From: Paenibacillus gallinarum
GTDB lineage: Bacteria > Bacillota > Bacilli > Paenibacillales > Paenibacillaceae
Length of the DNA stretch: 64,000 nucleotides
Reading direction: 5' to 3'
Assembly (NCBI RefSeq): GCF_014836635.1
Contig: NZ_JACSQL010000006.1
Location: 62,001 to 126,000, forward strand
Both the position numbers and the translations under genes were made by a program. The notes under the pieces were generated by a model. The model saw only the letters and a list, made by a program, of their open reading frames with translations, was not told where the DNA came from and ran no database searches. Below are positions 53,557 to 61,253 of this stretch, piece after piece; the first letter of the stretch is position 1, and each line of letters opens with the position of its first letter.

Positions 53557-53586
53557 TTGATTTATTTATTATGTAGAAAGTATAAT
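53557..53586 (+). promoter_or_regulatory. Cassette-internal promoter candidate
   Basis: TTGATT at 53557-53562 and TATAAT at 53581-53586 with an 18-base spacer, 56 bases before the start of the next gene. This would let the cassette be expressed without an array promoter. Confidence 0.5.
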
Positions 53587-53641
53587 TTTATATGGAAAAT
53601 AGATACATAAAAGTAAATTTAATTAGGAAAGGATGAACGTA

Positions 53642-53947
53642 ATGATTTTTTGGCGAGGATGGGGAATTATCGGTATCATTTTTCCTGTACTAATAGTTGG
53701 TCTACTTGCTTCATTAGGATTTAATGATGAAAATTTTCAGTGGTATTACTTTATCGGTTTAACCTTATCCGCTATACTTATATGGTTTATCGGTAAGCGT
53801 TTGAATAGAGATAAAGATGAAATTTTCATGAATGAAAGAACAGGAGAACGGTTCAAAATAGGAAATCGCCATACACTATTTTTTATCCCCCTACAATACT
53901 ATGCGATAGTTTATCCGGTTTTAGGCATCATTCCTTTTTTTGCATAA
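53642..53947 (+). CDS. Cassette 16: small membrane protein
   Basis: The 101-residue protein has three hydrophobic helices: GIIGIIFPVLIVGLLASLGF, YYFIGLTLSAILIWFIGKRL and a C-terminal FFIPLQYYAIVYPVLGIIPF. A short soluble loop DKDEIFMNERTGERF lies between. Function unknown. The ATG at 53642 is spaced 9 bases from GGAAAGG; one at 53633 is too close. It has its own promoter candidate and terminator. Confidence 0.6.
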   Translation: MIFWRGWGIIGIIFPVLIVGLLASLGFNDENFQWYYFIGLTLSAILIWFIGKRLNRDKDEIFMNERTGERFKIGNRHTLFFIPLQYYAIVYPVLGIIPFFA

Positions 53948-53956
53948 ACTAAATAA

Positions 53957-53999
53957 AAAACACGTTTATTTTGCCTTGTCAAAGATAACGTGTTTTTTT
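53957..53999 (+). terminator. Terminator inside the array after cassette 16 gene
   Basis: AAAACACGTT pairs with AACGTGTTTT and is followed by T. A second independent terminator within the array. Confidence 0.75.
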
Positions 54000-54091
54000 A
54001 TTAGTTAAATGGTCTACGCTCGTTAAGCTATAGGGTTACGATAGTGAATATAACTGATAATGTGGGTATCGAAGAATGCACAGACATCCTA

Positions 54092-54243
54092 TAACATCGT
54101 ATCTACGCTGCGAGATATGCCCCTTGGTTAGCAAGAAGTGGTAGTCAGAAAAGAAGAAGCTCACTACCCTGCGAGGCTTAGCCCGTCGGATCCGGCGGAT
54201 GTGCGCCTTAAGACTCTCGGGTTCGTAGATCGAACAACGTCAA
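54092..54243 (+). repeat. attC-like site 15
   Basis: 152 bases. GTATCTACG pairs with CGTAGATCG; the right core is GTCAA instead of GTTAT. A remnant of a second right end (GGTTACGATAGTGAATA) lies just before, at about 54034-54050. Confidence 0.75.
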
Positions 54244-54256
54244 AGAAAACTATGGA

Positions 54257-54508
54257 ATGAAGATCACAAAAAACTAACAAATATCATTTTGAAACCAGAG
54301 AACATATAGAAACTATTGATTTGTTTTTAATTCAACTTAGTTTATTGTATTCCGCAGATATGAATCACTCAGTAATTTCTACACTTGAAGATGAATTCGT
54401 TAAAGAAATTAATGAAGAGACATTTCGTAGGTATCTTGTGGTAGTTCCGTATACGAAAAACTCTATTGCTTGGCATGTATGACATATTACAAGAATAGAA
54501 GGAGCTGG
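54257..54508 (+). pseudogene. Truncated DinB-family gene fused to the next site
   Basis: ATG 54257 begins MKITK. After a frameshift in an A-run it reads FETREHIETIDLFLIQLSLL, EETFRRYLVVVPYTKNSIAW, HV, a TGA where Trp is expected, and HITRIE. WHVWHITRIE is the typical helix of DinB-like metal-binding proteins. The gene then runs directly into site 16 and has lost its C-terminal half. An intact DinB cassette lies at 57591. Confidence 0.65.
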
Positions 54509-54515
54509 CATCCTA

Positions 54516-54677
54516 TAACAATATGTTCATGCTTCAGGTCCATTCGGCCTTCGGTCCACCCGAGGCATTTCGGAGCAGCAGATTCAGGCGGACACACTCG
54601 CACCGGCTAACTGTGCAAGCGCAGCTGGACCCTTCGGTCCATAAGCCGGTGGGACGTCGTGAACACAAGAACGTTAT
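54516..54677 (+). repeat. attC-like site 16
   Basis: 162 bases. TGTTCATG pairs with CGTGAACA, another paired change. The interior holds GGCCTTCGGTCC and GGACCCTTCGGTCC hairpins and CACCGGCTAACT with ATAAGCCGGTG. Confidence 0.86.
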
Positions 54678-54729
54678 ATGAAACGTGATGGCTGCATGGT
54701 TGCCGCAACTGACAAAGGAGAACGAAACA

Positions 54730-55371
54730 ATGAAAAAGTATATACTCTTCGATCATGATGGTGTTTTGGTTGATACTGAATTTTGGTATTACAAAGCGGG
54801 AGAACGCGCTTTGGCCGACATTGGATTTACCTTGGACAAAGATCAATACCTCCGTGACATGACCCAGTCATTGGGCACTTGGTCCCAGGCTAGGGCGGCA
54901 GGTATTGATGAACAGACCATCAGCAAGCAGCGTGATGTCCGTAACGTCTATTATCAGGAATATCTAAGAACAGAAGCTAAAGAGATTGAGGGTGTAGTTG
55001 AAACTCTAGCCGAACTGTCAAAGTACGTCCGCATGGCCATTGTTACTACTGCAAAACATGCTGATTTTCAACTTATTCATGAAAAGCGCCAGATTAGACA
55101 ATTCATGGACTTCGTCCTTGTTCGCGAAGATTATGAGCACACCAAGCCACACCCGGAACCATACTTGACCGGCCTAAAGCGTTTCGGAGCTACTAAAGAA
55201 GAGACTCTGGTTGTAGAGGATTCGAACAGAGGGCTGAACTCTGCCGTAGCGGCTGGTATCGATTGTGTTATTGTCCATAATGACTTCACGAAAACGCATG
55301 ACTTCTCGCAGGCCAGTTACCGAATTAAGACACTGATTGAACTAAAGGATATTATCCTGAATAAAATCTGA
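54730..55371 (+). CDS. Cassette 18: HAD-family hydrolase (phosphatase)
   Basis: The 213-residue protein has motif I as ILFDHDGVLVDTEFWYYKAG (DxDG variant with nucleophile Asp), motif II TTAKHAD, motif III Lys in EHTKPHPEPYL and motif IV VVEDSNRGLNSAVAAGIDCV. It fits beta-phosphoglucomutase-like or general HAD phosphatases. ATG 54730 follows AAAGGAG. A deleted copy of the same gene lies at 51340. The site after it was disrupted by an IS30 fragment. Confidence 0.88.
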   Translation: MKKYILFDHDGVLVDTEFWYYKAGERALADIGFTLDKDQYLRDMTQSLGTWSQARAAGIDEQTISKQRDVRNVYYQEYLRTEAKEIEGVVETLAELSKYVRMAIVTTAKHADFQLIHEKRQIRQFMDFVLVREDYEHTKPHPEPYLTGLKRFGATKEETLVVEDSNRGLNSAVAAGIDCVIVHNDFTKTHDFSQASYRIKTLIELKDIILNKI

Positions 55372-55463
55372 GCAGGTTTGTGACGAGGCAGGATGTTTCA
55401 TTTTCAAGCATGGGAATCAAGAAGGTGTATTTATTTATAGATCTCTTATTAACCGACGAATTG

Positions 55464-55972
55464 TCAATCCAAGTGCGACACTTCTTCATTAAATGATTCG
55501 TGAGCTGTTTTCCAATCTAAACATTTCCTTGGTCTGTTGTTAATGAGATGGAGGGCATATTCTAATTCTTCCTCGGTCACCTCTGCAAAGTCCTTTCCTT
55601 TTGGGAAAAACTCTCGTAGGAGCCCATTTTCATTCTCATTGGAGCCTCGTTGCCATGAGGAATAAGGATCTGCAAAATACACCTTTATACCGTGTGACTC
55701 TTCCAGTTCACGAAAGCATGCGAACTCCTTACCACGGTCAACGGTAGCCGTTTGGAAGGTTCGGGCAGGGTACTGTGCAGCAGCTACACCTACAGCGATT
55801 TCCATTGATAATGAAGTGCGATCTGGCATTTTAATGGCGGTGTACAGTCTTGTTTTTCGCTCGATACATGTAGCGACACAAGCCTTGCTTTTTCTTCGGC
55901 TGGAGACGACCGTGTCCAGCTCCCAGTGCCCAAAGGTTTGCCTAGGACAGCTTGGGTTATCAGGGAGGATCT
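55464..55972 (-). mobile_element. IS30-family transposase fragment inside the array
   Basis: The minus strand reads QTFGHWELDTVVSSRRKSKA, then ATVDRGKEF and GSNENENGLLREFFPKGKDF to a stop at 55464. These are the three DDE-region segments of IS30 transposases. The N-terminal DNA-binding part and one inverted repeat are missing, so it cannot move. It replaces the attC-like site expected after the HAD gene. Confidence 0.85.
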
Positions 55973-56470
55973 ATGAAAAATAAAACTTTATTTGCTACTC
56001 TAATCATTATTTTTCTTATCTTTATGTTTGGAGATTCAATGACCACAACCCCAGGTCGAAGTTCTGGTAATGGAAACCCTGCAATATTGTTATTACTTCC
56101 ATTGTCCATATTTTTCATAGTCTTGACCTTTCAATGGTTCATAGTCTTTAAGGATAAAATGATAAGCAAAAAAACAGTCATTATATTATCACTGCTAGTA
56201 ATCTGTCATCATGTGATTGGAGTATATTATCAAATAATGAGCTTTCGAAGTTACCGCATTTTTTTGGCAAAAGTATACGAAGGGCAGTTTGGAACAACTG
56301 ATTGGGATTATATTAATTCGATTACTTCAGGACTATCCATTCACATTAACAATCAATATTTTAATATAAATACATATTTATTGTTTTTGAGTCTTTCACT
56401 TTTTATTTGGTTGTTGAGTCAAATGATAATAAGTTGGCGGAGAAAGATGAGAGAAAAAAAGTGGGAATAA
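55973..56470 (+). CDS. Cassette 19: membrane protein
   Basis: The 165-residue protein has four hydrophobic helices (TLFATLIIIFLIFMFGDS; AILLLLPLSIFFIVLTFQWF; KTVIILSLLVICHHVIGVYY; and a C-terminal LLFLSLSLFIWLLSQMIISW) with a short basic tail. Function unknown. ATG 55973 lies 6 bases after GGGAGG, and that ribosome site lies within the IS30 fragment. Confidence 0.6.
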   Translation: MKNKTLFATLIIIFLIFMFGDSMTTTPGRSSGNGNPAILLLLPLSIFFIVLTFQWFIVFKDKMISKKTVIILSLLVICHHVIGVYYQIMSFRSYRIFLAKVYEGQFGTTDWDYINSITSGLSIHINNQYFNINTYLLFLSLSLFIWLLSQMIISWRRKMREKKWE

Positions 56471-56511
56471 AATATAAATTTTAAGTTCCAGGAGATCAGT
56501 TGCATCTCTGA

Positions 56512-56694
56512 TAACAAGAAATTCACGCTATGGGATGCACCCGTGATTGGAGAAGAAAAATAGCGAATAAGTACAAAATGGGACTTCATCGAAAGCCTCT
56601 AATCTAGATAAAGGGTTGCTCAATGACTTCAATAAATTCAGTCGCTCTGCTCCGTTAAGCCTCTCGGGTGGGTTCAGAAACACACAAACGTTAT
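56512..56694 (+). repeat. attC-like site 17
   Basis: 183 bases, CTGATAACAAGAAATTCACG to TTCAGAAACACACAAACGTT. Longer than usual; the right side is more diverged (GGGTGGGTTCAGAAACAC). Confidence 0.75.
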
Positions 56695-56741
56695 AGGAGA
56701 TTACTGGTGATTTTTTAAGATAATATTTAAGGAGATAATTC

Positions 56742-57353
56742 ATGAAAGGTAAAATATTCTTATTGTTTTTTGTTACGATAATGTTTTCATCTTGTCAAAA
56801 TAATAGTCAATCGACTACGTTGAACAGCGAAACTAATTCAACAATGAATTCTGAACTGGAAATAGCTGAAGGTCAATCAGAACCTTCTAACAATGAAGTG
56901 TTATCCATGAGCATTGGGAACTATGATTTGAAAGGAGAATTTTATGATGAAATGATTCGAAATCCTATAGATCATGATTATGAAGTGGAATTTAATGAAT
57001 TTCAAAATTCCAAAGAGATTATTACAACATTGAGATGGGGGGCGTTGGAAAGCAAATATACAGAGATTTGGGATAAAGAGTTGAATCAAATATATAAAAA
57101 GCTACTTTCTGAGTTGGATAGAGAACCAAGAGAAGCGCTAATTGAATCGCAGAAAGAATGGTTACAGTATCACTTAAGGGAAACAAAATTCGTAGAGAAG
57201 ACATTTATTAATAATGGTTACCTTGGATCCCGAGGATCGGTAAGCCTAGGCACGGTTATACGGGAGAGAATTAGGGAAAGAACAATGCAATTATTTGAAT
57301 ATCGATATTTGCTAGATGGTAAAGTTGAGTTTGTATACCGAAGTGAAAAATAG
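56742..57353 (+). CDS. Cassette 20: lipoprotein with LprI-like (DUF1311) domain
   Basis: The 203-residue protein has a lipoprotein signal (KIFLLFFVTIMFSSC) and a Ser/Asn-rich linker. The domain from about residue 115 is IWDKELNQIYKKLLSELDRE, then REALIESQKEWLQYHLRETK, the pattern of lysozyme-inhibitor LprI N-terminal domains. In other bacteria that domain occurs in lysozyme inhibitors, but many members have unknown targets. AAGGAG precedes ATG 56742. Confidence 0.78.
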   Translation: MKGKIFLLFFVTIMFSSCQNNSQSTTLNSETNSTMNSELEIAEGQSEPSNNEVLSMSIGNYDLKGEFYDEMIRNPIDHDYEVEFNEFQNSKEIITTLRWGALESKYTEIWDKELNQIYKKLLSELDREPREALIESQKEWLQYHLRETKFVEKTFINNGYLGSRGSVSLGTVIRERIRERTMQLFEYRYLLDGKVEFVYRSEK

Positions 57354-57408
57354 AGTTGTAATCTTGATCAAAGTTTTTAGGCGATGCCTCGATGATAGTA
57401 ACAGCGCA

Positions 57409-57549
57409 TAACAATGTATTCACGCTGCGTGGGTACCATCCCTTGATTTTCAGATGTATAATCATGGAAGAAGACTCAGACAACAAACAACCTAGCCTAA
57501 TATAAGAGCTATCTAAAGCTGGGTCGTTTCGTGAATACAAGAACGTTAT
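57409..57549 (+). repeat. attC-like site 18
   Basis: 141 bases, GCATAACAATGTATTCACGC to CGTGAATACAAGAACGTTAT. The interior TATAAGAGCTATCTAAA resembles that of site 12. Confidence 0.86.
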
Positions 57550-57590
57550 GTGCAATTCGGGGATAAAACATATATCTAAGGAGAATTTTC

Positions 57591-58124
57591 ATGGATGGAA
57601 ACAATCAATTTAAGATTATAGATATTACAGGAATGAATCATCAAATTAGTCAACTCGTATCAATGATGAACTATGCAAGATTTACAACAATTAATGCAGT
57701 TCAAGGGCTAACGATTGATGAACTTGATTATTTAGAAGATCCAAATAGTAATACGATTGGTGCTTTACTGCTTCATATAGCTGCGGTTGAGATCGGTTTT
57801 CAAATTGAGATTTTTGATAATAGAACACCAAATGAGGAAGAATTAAAAGCATGGCTTGCAGCTTATGAACTAGGCGAAAAAGGACGGAATGAAATTAGAG
57901 GTAATTCTCTTGATTACTATTTAAACAAGCTTGAACAAGTACGCCTTAGAACTCTAAAAGAATTTAGACAAAAAGATGATAATTGGCTATATGAAGAGCG
58001 GAAATGGTCTGGATTACCTTCAAATAATTATTTCATTTGGTTTCATGTATTTGAGGATGAAATAAATCATCGGGGACAAATCAGATGGTTAAGACAGAGA
58101 CTTCCTAGGCCAACTATAAAATGA
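57591..58124 (+). CDS. Cassette 21: DinB-family protein
   Basis: The 177-residue protein is a four-helix DinB-type protein. MMNYARFTTINAVQGLTIDE gives the first helix, IGALLLHIAAVEIGFQIEIF holds the first His, and HVFEDEINHRGQIRWLRQR holds the usual closing HxxxHxGQ-type metal site. Family members include DNA-damage-induced proteins and thiol transferases. AAGGAG precedes ATG 57591. Its ends agree in 13 of 15 positions. Confidence 0.85.
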   Translation: MDGNNQFKIIDITGMNHQISQLVSMMNYARFTTINAVQGLTIDELDYLEDPNSNTIGALLLHIAAVEIGFQIEIFDNRTPNEEELKAWLAAYELGEKGRNEIRGNSLDYYLNKLEQVRLRTLKEFRQKDDNWLYEERKWSGLPSNNYFIWFHVFEDEINHRGQIRWLRQRLPRPTIK

Positions 58125-58172
58125 ATAGTAAATAATTTTGTAAGAAGATTCAAAGATGATCCGAACTTCACA

Positions 58173-58329
58173 TAATATTATATTCGCACTTCGGGTTATT
58201 TACCCCTCGCTCCAAAAGAATTGAATTGATCTTACGGCGATCCGGCGGACACATCTGCAAGGACTAACCGCATCGCGGCCGAGCCTGTGACCCTTAAGTC
58301 GGTGGGAGTCGTGAATACACATACGTTAT
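58173..58329 (+). repeat. attC-like site 19
   Basis: 157 bases. The left box is TAATA rather than TAACA, with ATATTCGCAC. The right is CGTGAATACACATACGTTAT. Interior GACTAACCGCATCGCGGCC. Confidence 0.78.
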
Positions 58330-58427
58330 ATGCAATCGGCGTAAAGCTATAAAAACATTAAAACAATATGAATATTGTACAAGATAGACTTTTCGCTAAT
58401 ATTGTGGCAAAAAGGATGATGTGATAC

Positions 58428-58631
58428 GTGTTCAGACGTAAAAATACTAGAATACTTCTGGTTAATTTGTTTGGAATTGCTTTTCTAATTACAAGCAGTT
58501 TGACAATTTACTTATTCGTAACTGATAAGGCACACCCATACATAAGTGGATTATTAACTCTTTCTCTATTTGCATTTTTCCTAACTGTAGGAAATTATAT
58601 AATATTGATTTTGAGAAAAAGCAGAAGATAA
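58428..58631 (+). CDS. Cassette 22: small membrane protein
   Basis: The 67-residue protein has two helices (ILLVNLFGIAFLITSSLTIY and GLLTLSLFAFFLTVGNYIIL) and basic ends. GTG 58428 follows AAAGGATGATG. No known family. Confidence 0.5.
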   Translation: MFRRKNTRILLVNLFGIAFLITSSLTIYLFVTDKAHPYISGLLTLSLFAFFLTVGNYIILILRKSRR

Positions 58632-58691
58632 GAGAGTTGTTAAGATTGCAGAATTAATGAGAATGAAAAACTGATAATAAATAATTTCAAA

Positions 58692-58883
58692 TAATCAAAA
58701 AATACGTATCCACACTATGTCGCTATCACTCCTTGTTCGGGTCCAAGATGGAGGAAGCCGTTCGTAGAAGATAATTTGCTTAAGTGAGCATAATTAGCCG
58801 AACAAACCTTCATAGCCTAACCACGTCGTGGCGTTCCCTTCGGTAACTGTAGGCAGTGAGGGATCGCGAATACCTGACGTTAA
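58692..58883 (+). repeat. attC-like site 20 (degenerate)
   Basis: 192 bases. The left box is only TAAT with ACGTATCCACAC. The right is CGCGAATACCTGACGTTAAA. Internal stem from AGCCTAACCACGTCGTGGC. Confidence 0.65.
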
Positions 58884-58924
58884 ATGAATTTTGCTAAAGT
58901 CATATAAATCAAAGAGAACTAAAG

Positions 58925-59026
58925 ATGATAAAACAAATGTATAAGTGCGAATTTAGTGTATTCGGAGACGATAATTTCATAGGAAATTTATTTCGTAAGG
59001 AAAAAACAGAAAGGAGGATTAACTAA
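58925..59026 (+). CDS. Possible small protein (33 residues)
   Basis: ATG 58925 opens a short frame, MIKQMYKCEFSVFGDDNFIG and onward, ending TAA just before the next gene's start. The ribosome site of the next gene lies inside it. It could be a leader peptide or simply chance. Confidence 0.25.
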   Translation: MIKQMYKCEFSVFGDDNFIGNLFRKEKTERRIN

Positions 59027-59027
59027 T

Positions 59028-59297
59028 ATGAAAGATAGTCACTTAAGTAAATGGGAGAGAACAAGAACTAAGGGGAAGATAAAATATATTATTTTTAATG
59101 GAATCATTGGTTGGGGAGTTTCAACAGCTTTAATAGGTACGATGCTCATGACATTCGTGGGTACTAATCAAGATTTCTTTCATCTACTATTATTATCGCT
59201 GATTGCTTTTCCATTAGCTGGTATATTATTTGGAGTCTCGACATGGTATTGGTCGGAATCTATTTATCAAAAAAGTATAAATAACAAAGATAACTAA
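59028..59297 (+). CDS. Cassette 23: small membrane protein
   Basis: The 89-residue protein has two or three hydrophobic helices (IIFNGIIGWGVSTALIGTML; FFHLLLLSLIAFPLAGILFG) and a basic start SKWERTRTKGKIKY. It looks like a YrdB/small inner-membrane type, but no family is assigned. AAGGAGG precedes ATG 59028. Confidence 0.55.
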   Translation: MKDSHLSKWERTRTKGKIKYIIFNGIIGWGVSTALIGTMLMTFVGTNQDFFHLLLLSLIAFPLAGILFGVSTWYWSESIYQKSINNKDN

Positions 59298-59334
59298 TCT
59301 TACAAGTATTCAGGAGAAGATATGGCATTTTAGA

Positions 59335-59487
59335 TAACAACGTATTTACGCCGGGTCCGTTTGTCCCTTGGTCTACTAAAAGTGATACAGGGATATAAAT
59401 TATCAAACAACCCTGCAAGGCTAAGTGGAGAAGCAGCTCCGTCACGTTCTTTAAGCCTTTCAAGTTCATAGATACAACCAGTGTTAC
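59335..59487 (+). repeat. attC-like site 21
   Basis: 153 bases, GATAACAACGTATTTACG to CATAGATACAACCAGTGTTA. Interior CCGGGTCCGTTTGTCCC, and TGCAAGGCTAAG with TTTAAGCCTTTCA. Confidence 0.75.
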
Positions 59488-59534
59488 TACGAAACAGTTT
59501 GATTTTTTTAATCCCAATTCAAGGAGGAATGTAT

Positions 59535-59933
59535 ATGAGTAAGTATGATCTAGCTGCTATAAAAGCGGTCGAGTTAGTTTATCAAGGTGTTACTGATTCA
59601 CCAGTTAAGGCATGGGACATGGCAACTTCAGAGCTGTTCGGTGAGGGATCATGGGGACATAAAAAGGGCTGTCCAAAGAATGCCTTTTTAGGCTTATGTG
59701 AAGAGGGATATATTCAAGGAATTCCAAAAGGTATATATAACACAAGAAGAAATTCAAAAAATAAGAATTATGCGATTAAGGCGACTGAAATAATAAAGGA
59801 ACAACCTGAACTATTAGAAGATATTAAAAAGCTATGGTACAGAGTTAGTAATGGTAGTGGAAAGTCACACAATCACCAGATGGAAGTTGTAAAAGCTCTT
59901 TATAAGAAGAATTACATACGAGATGGTTACTGA
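59535..59933 (+). CDS. Cassette 24: DUF6979-like protein
   Basis: The 132-residue protein shows AAIKAVELVYQGVTDSPVKA, then KKGCPKNAFLGLCEEGYIQG, a conserved block of a small family of unknown function commonly named DUF6979. The Cys-Pro-Lys-x-Ala-Phe-Leu-Gly-Leu-Cys core suggests a compact, perhaps metal-binding, fold. ATG 59535 follows AAGGAGG. Confidence 0.65.
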   Translation: MSKYDLAAIKAVELVYQGVTDSPVKAWDMATSELFGEGSWGHKKGCPKNAFLGLCEEGYIQGIPKGIYNTRRNSKNKNYAIKATEIIKEQPELLEDIKKLWYRVSNGSGKSHNHQMEVVKALYKKNYIRDGY

Positions 59934-59939
59934 ATCGCA

Positions 59940-60173
59940 TAAGAATATATTTACGCTGAGGGGCTACGTCTTTGGTTCGCAAGAATAGGAAGGCAGAGAA
60001 ATTGATTTATCTTACAACCCTGCGAGGCCAGCTCAGCCGGACCCAGTGTGCGGTGCTCCCTAGATCTTCCAGGTGTATTTTCGAGGAAGTAGATTTAGGC
60101 AGACACATACATACATCCCCTAAGATAAGTGCTATCTAAAGGGGAAGATACGTCGCGAATACGCAAACGTTAG
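59940..60173 (+). repeat. attC-like site 22 (double length)
   Basis: 234 bases. The left half up to about 60060 and the right half after it each look like parts of separate sites, with GCATAAGAATATATTTACGC at the left and GCGAATACGCAAACGTTAGG at the right. Probably a fusion of two sites after loss of a cassette. Confidence 0.7.
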
Positions 60174-60240
60174 GTGAAATTCCTGAAAATAAACAAGAGT
60201 AATACTTTCTAAGGAAAGTTTGATTCTCTAGGGGGCAAAT

Positions 60241-60858
60241 ATGTATCTAATGTTAGGCATTTCCTTGTTGTTGACATTTTCATATAACCTAGTGGAGACC
60301 TGTGTAAGAATAACCCCTTTAAGAAAAATCGGGAAATATACTGTATTTGTTTGGGCTATGATCATATTGATCTCTGTTCCTTTTTTTAATGATAAGTATC
60401 TTTTTAAGATGCCAATTCATTATGAGAAGGCACTACCCATATTTGGATTTCTTATCTTGTTAAATATCGTATCATCCCGCTTCTCAGGATATAATCCGAC
60501 AGGAAAGTATAATATAGTAAATTTTATAATTACTTATCCAATAATAGAGGAGATTATTTTTAGAGGATTGATATTGCCAAACTTAGAGCGGGTCTTTGTC
60601 TCATCCGAAATTATACAAATTTTTAGTATGCCTGTAACAACTCCAGTTATTGTTTCTGCGATTCTCTTCGCAATTTGTCACTTGCAGTATTATAAATTAT
60701 CAGCGCAAAGTATCAGATTTATAATTTTTGCTTTCTCGGGTGGGATTTTGTTAGGAGCCATGACTGTGATGACACAATCTATTTTGTTTGCCCTCATATT
60801 ACATATTGTATTTAATTCATTCTCAGTGATTTTTGCAAAGAGGATGTCGGAAAAATGA
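60241..60858 (+). CDS. Cassette 25: CPBP-family intramembrane metalloprotease
   Basis: The 205-residue membrane protein has the CPBP/Abi signature: YPIIEEIIFRGLILPNL (EExxxR), ILFAICHLQYYKL (FxxxH) and ILHIVFNSFSVIF (HxxxN), which are the three metal-site segments of Rce1-like proteases. Homologues process membrane peptides or serve in bacteriocin self-immunity. A GTTTGATTCTCTAGGGGG stretch precedes ATG 60241. Confidence 0.85.
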   Translation: MYLMLGISLLLTFSYNLVETCVRITPLRKIGKYTVFVWAMIILISVPFFNDKYLFKMPIHYEKALPIFGFLILLNIVSSRFSGYNPTGKYNIVNFIITYPIIEEIIFRGLILPNLERVFVSSEIIQIFSMPVTTPVIVSAILFAICHLQYYKLSAQSIRFIIFAFSGGILLGAMTVMTQSILFALILHIVFNSFSVIFAKRMSEK

Positions 60859-60895
60859 ATATTTAAGTTTACTTGAGAGAGTCAGTTACCTCATC

Positions 60896-61210
60896 AAACA
60901 TCACATTCCTACTGCGGGCATTCTCCCTTGATCGCTGATGAGTTGAAGAGGTGAAAAGTTAATCATTGAAGACCGTCACATGTCGATATGGCAAAAAAAT
61001 CTCTTGGAGCACAAGCTTCAGATTACGAGTGATTGTGCGCTCGAACCAATAAGTCATATCATGATACCACTATTAAGATTGATGGTTTTCTGATTACAAT
61101 AGGATTTGTCAATCCATGGTTTTCAACAGCGATTAAAAACACCACCTAACCGCATCGTGGCCGTCAAACGGACTTAAGGTAGTGGGACGTCGTGAATACA
61201 GAAACATTAG
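60896..61210 (+). repeat. attC-like site 23 (315 bases, insert inside)
   Basis: Left AAACATCACATTCCTACTGC resembles site 3; right CGTGAATACAGAAACATTAG has ATTA in place of GTTA. About 150 bases of unrelated DNA separate the halves, perhaps an old cassette remnant. Confidence 0.6.
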
Positions 61211-61253
61211 AGGAAATCTTCGCGGACAAATTCTTTTAAAAAGGAGGAAAGTG

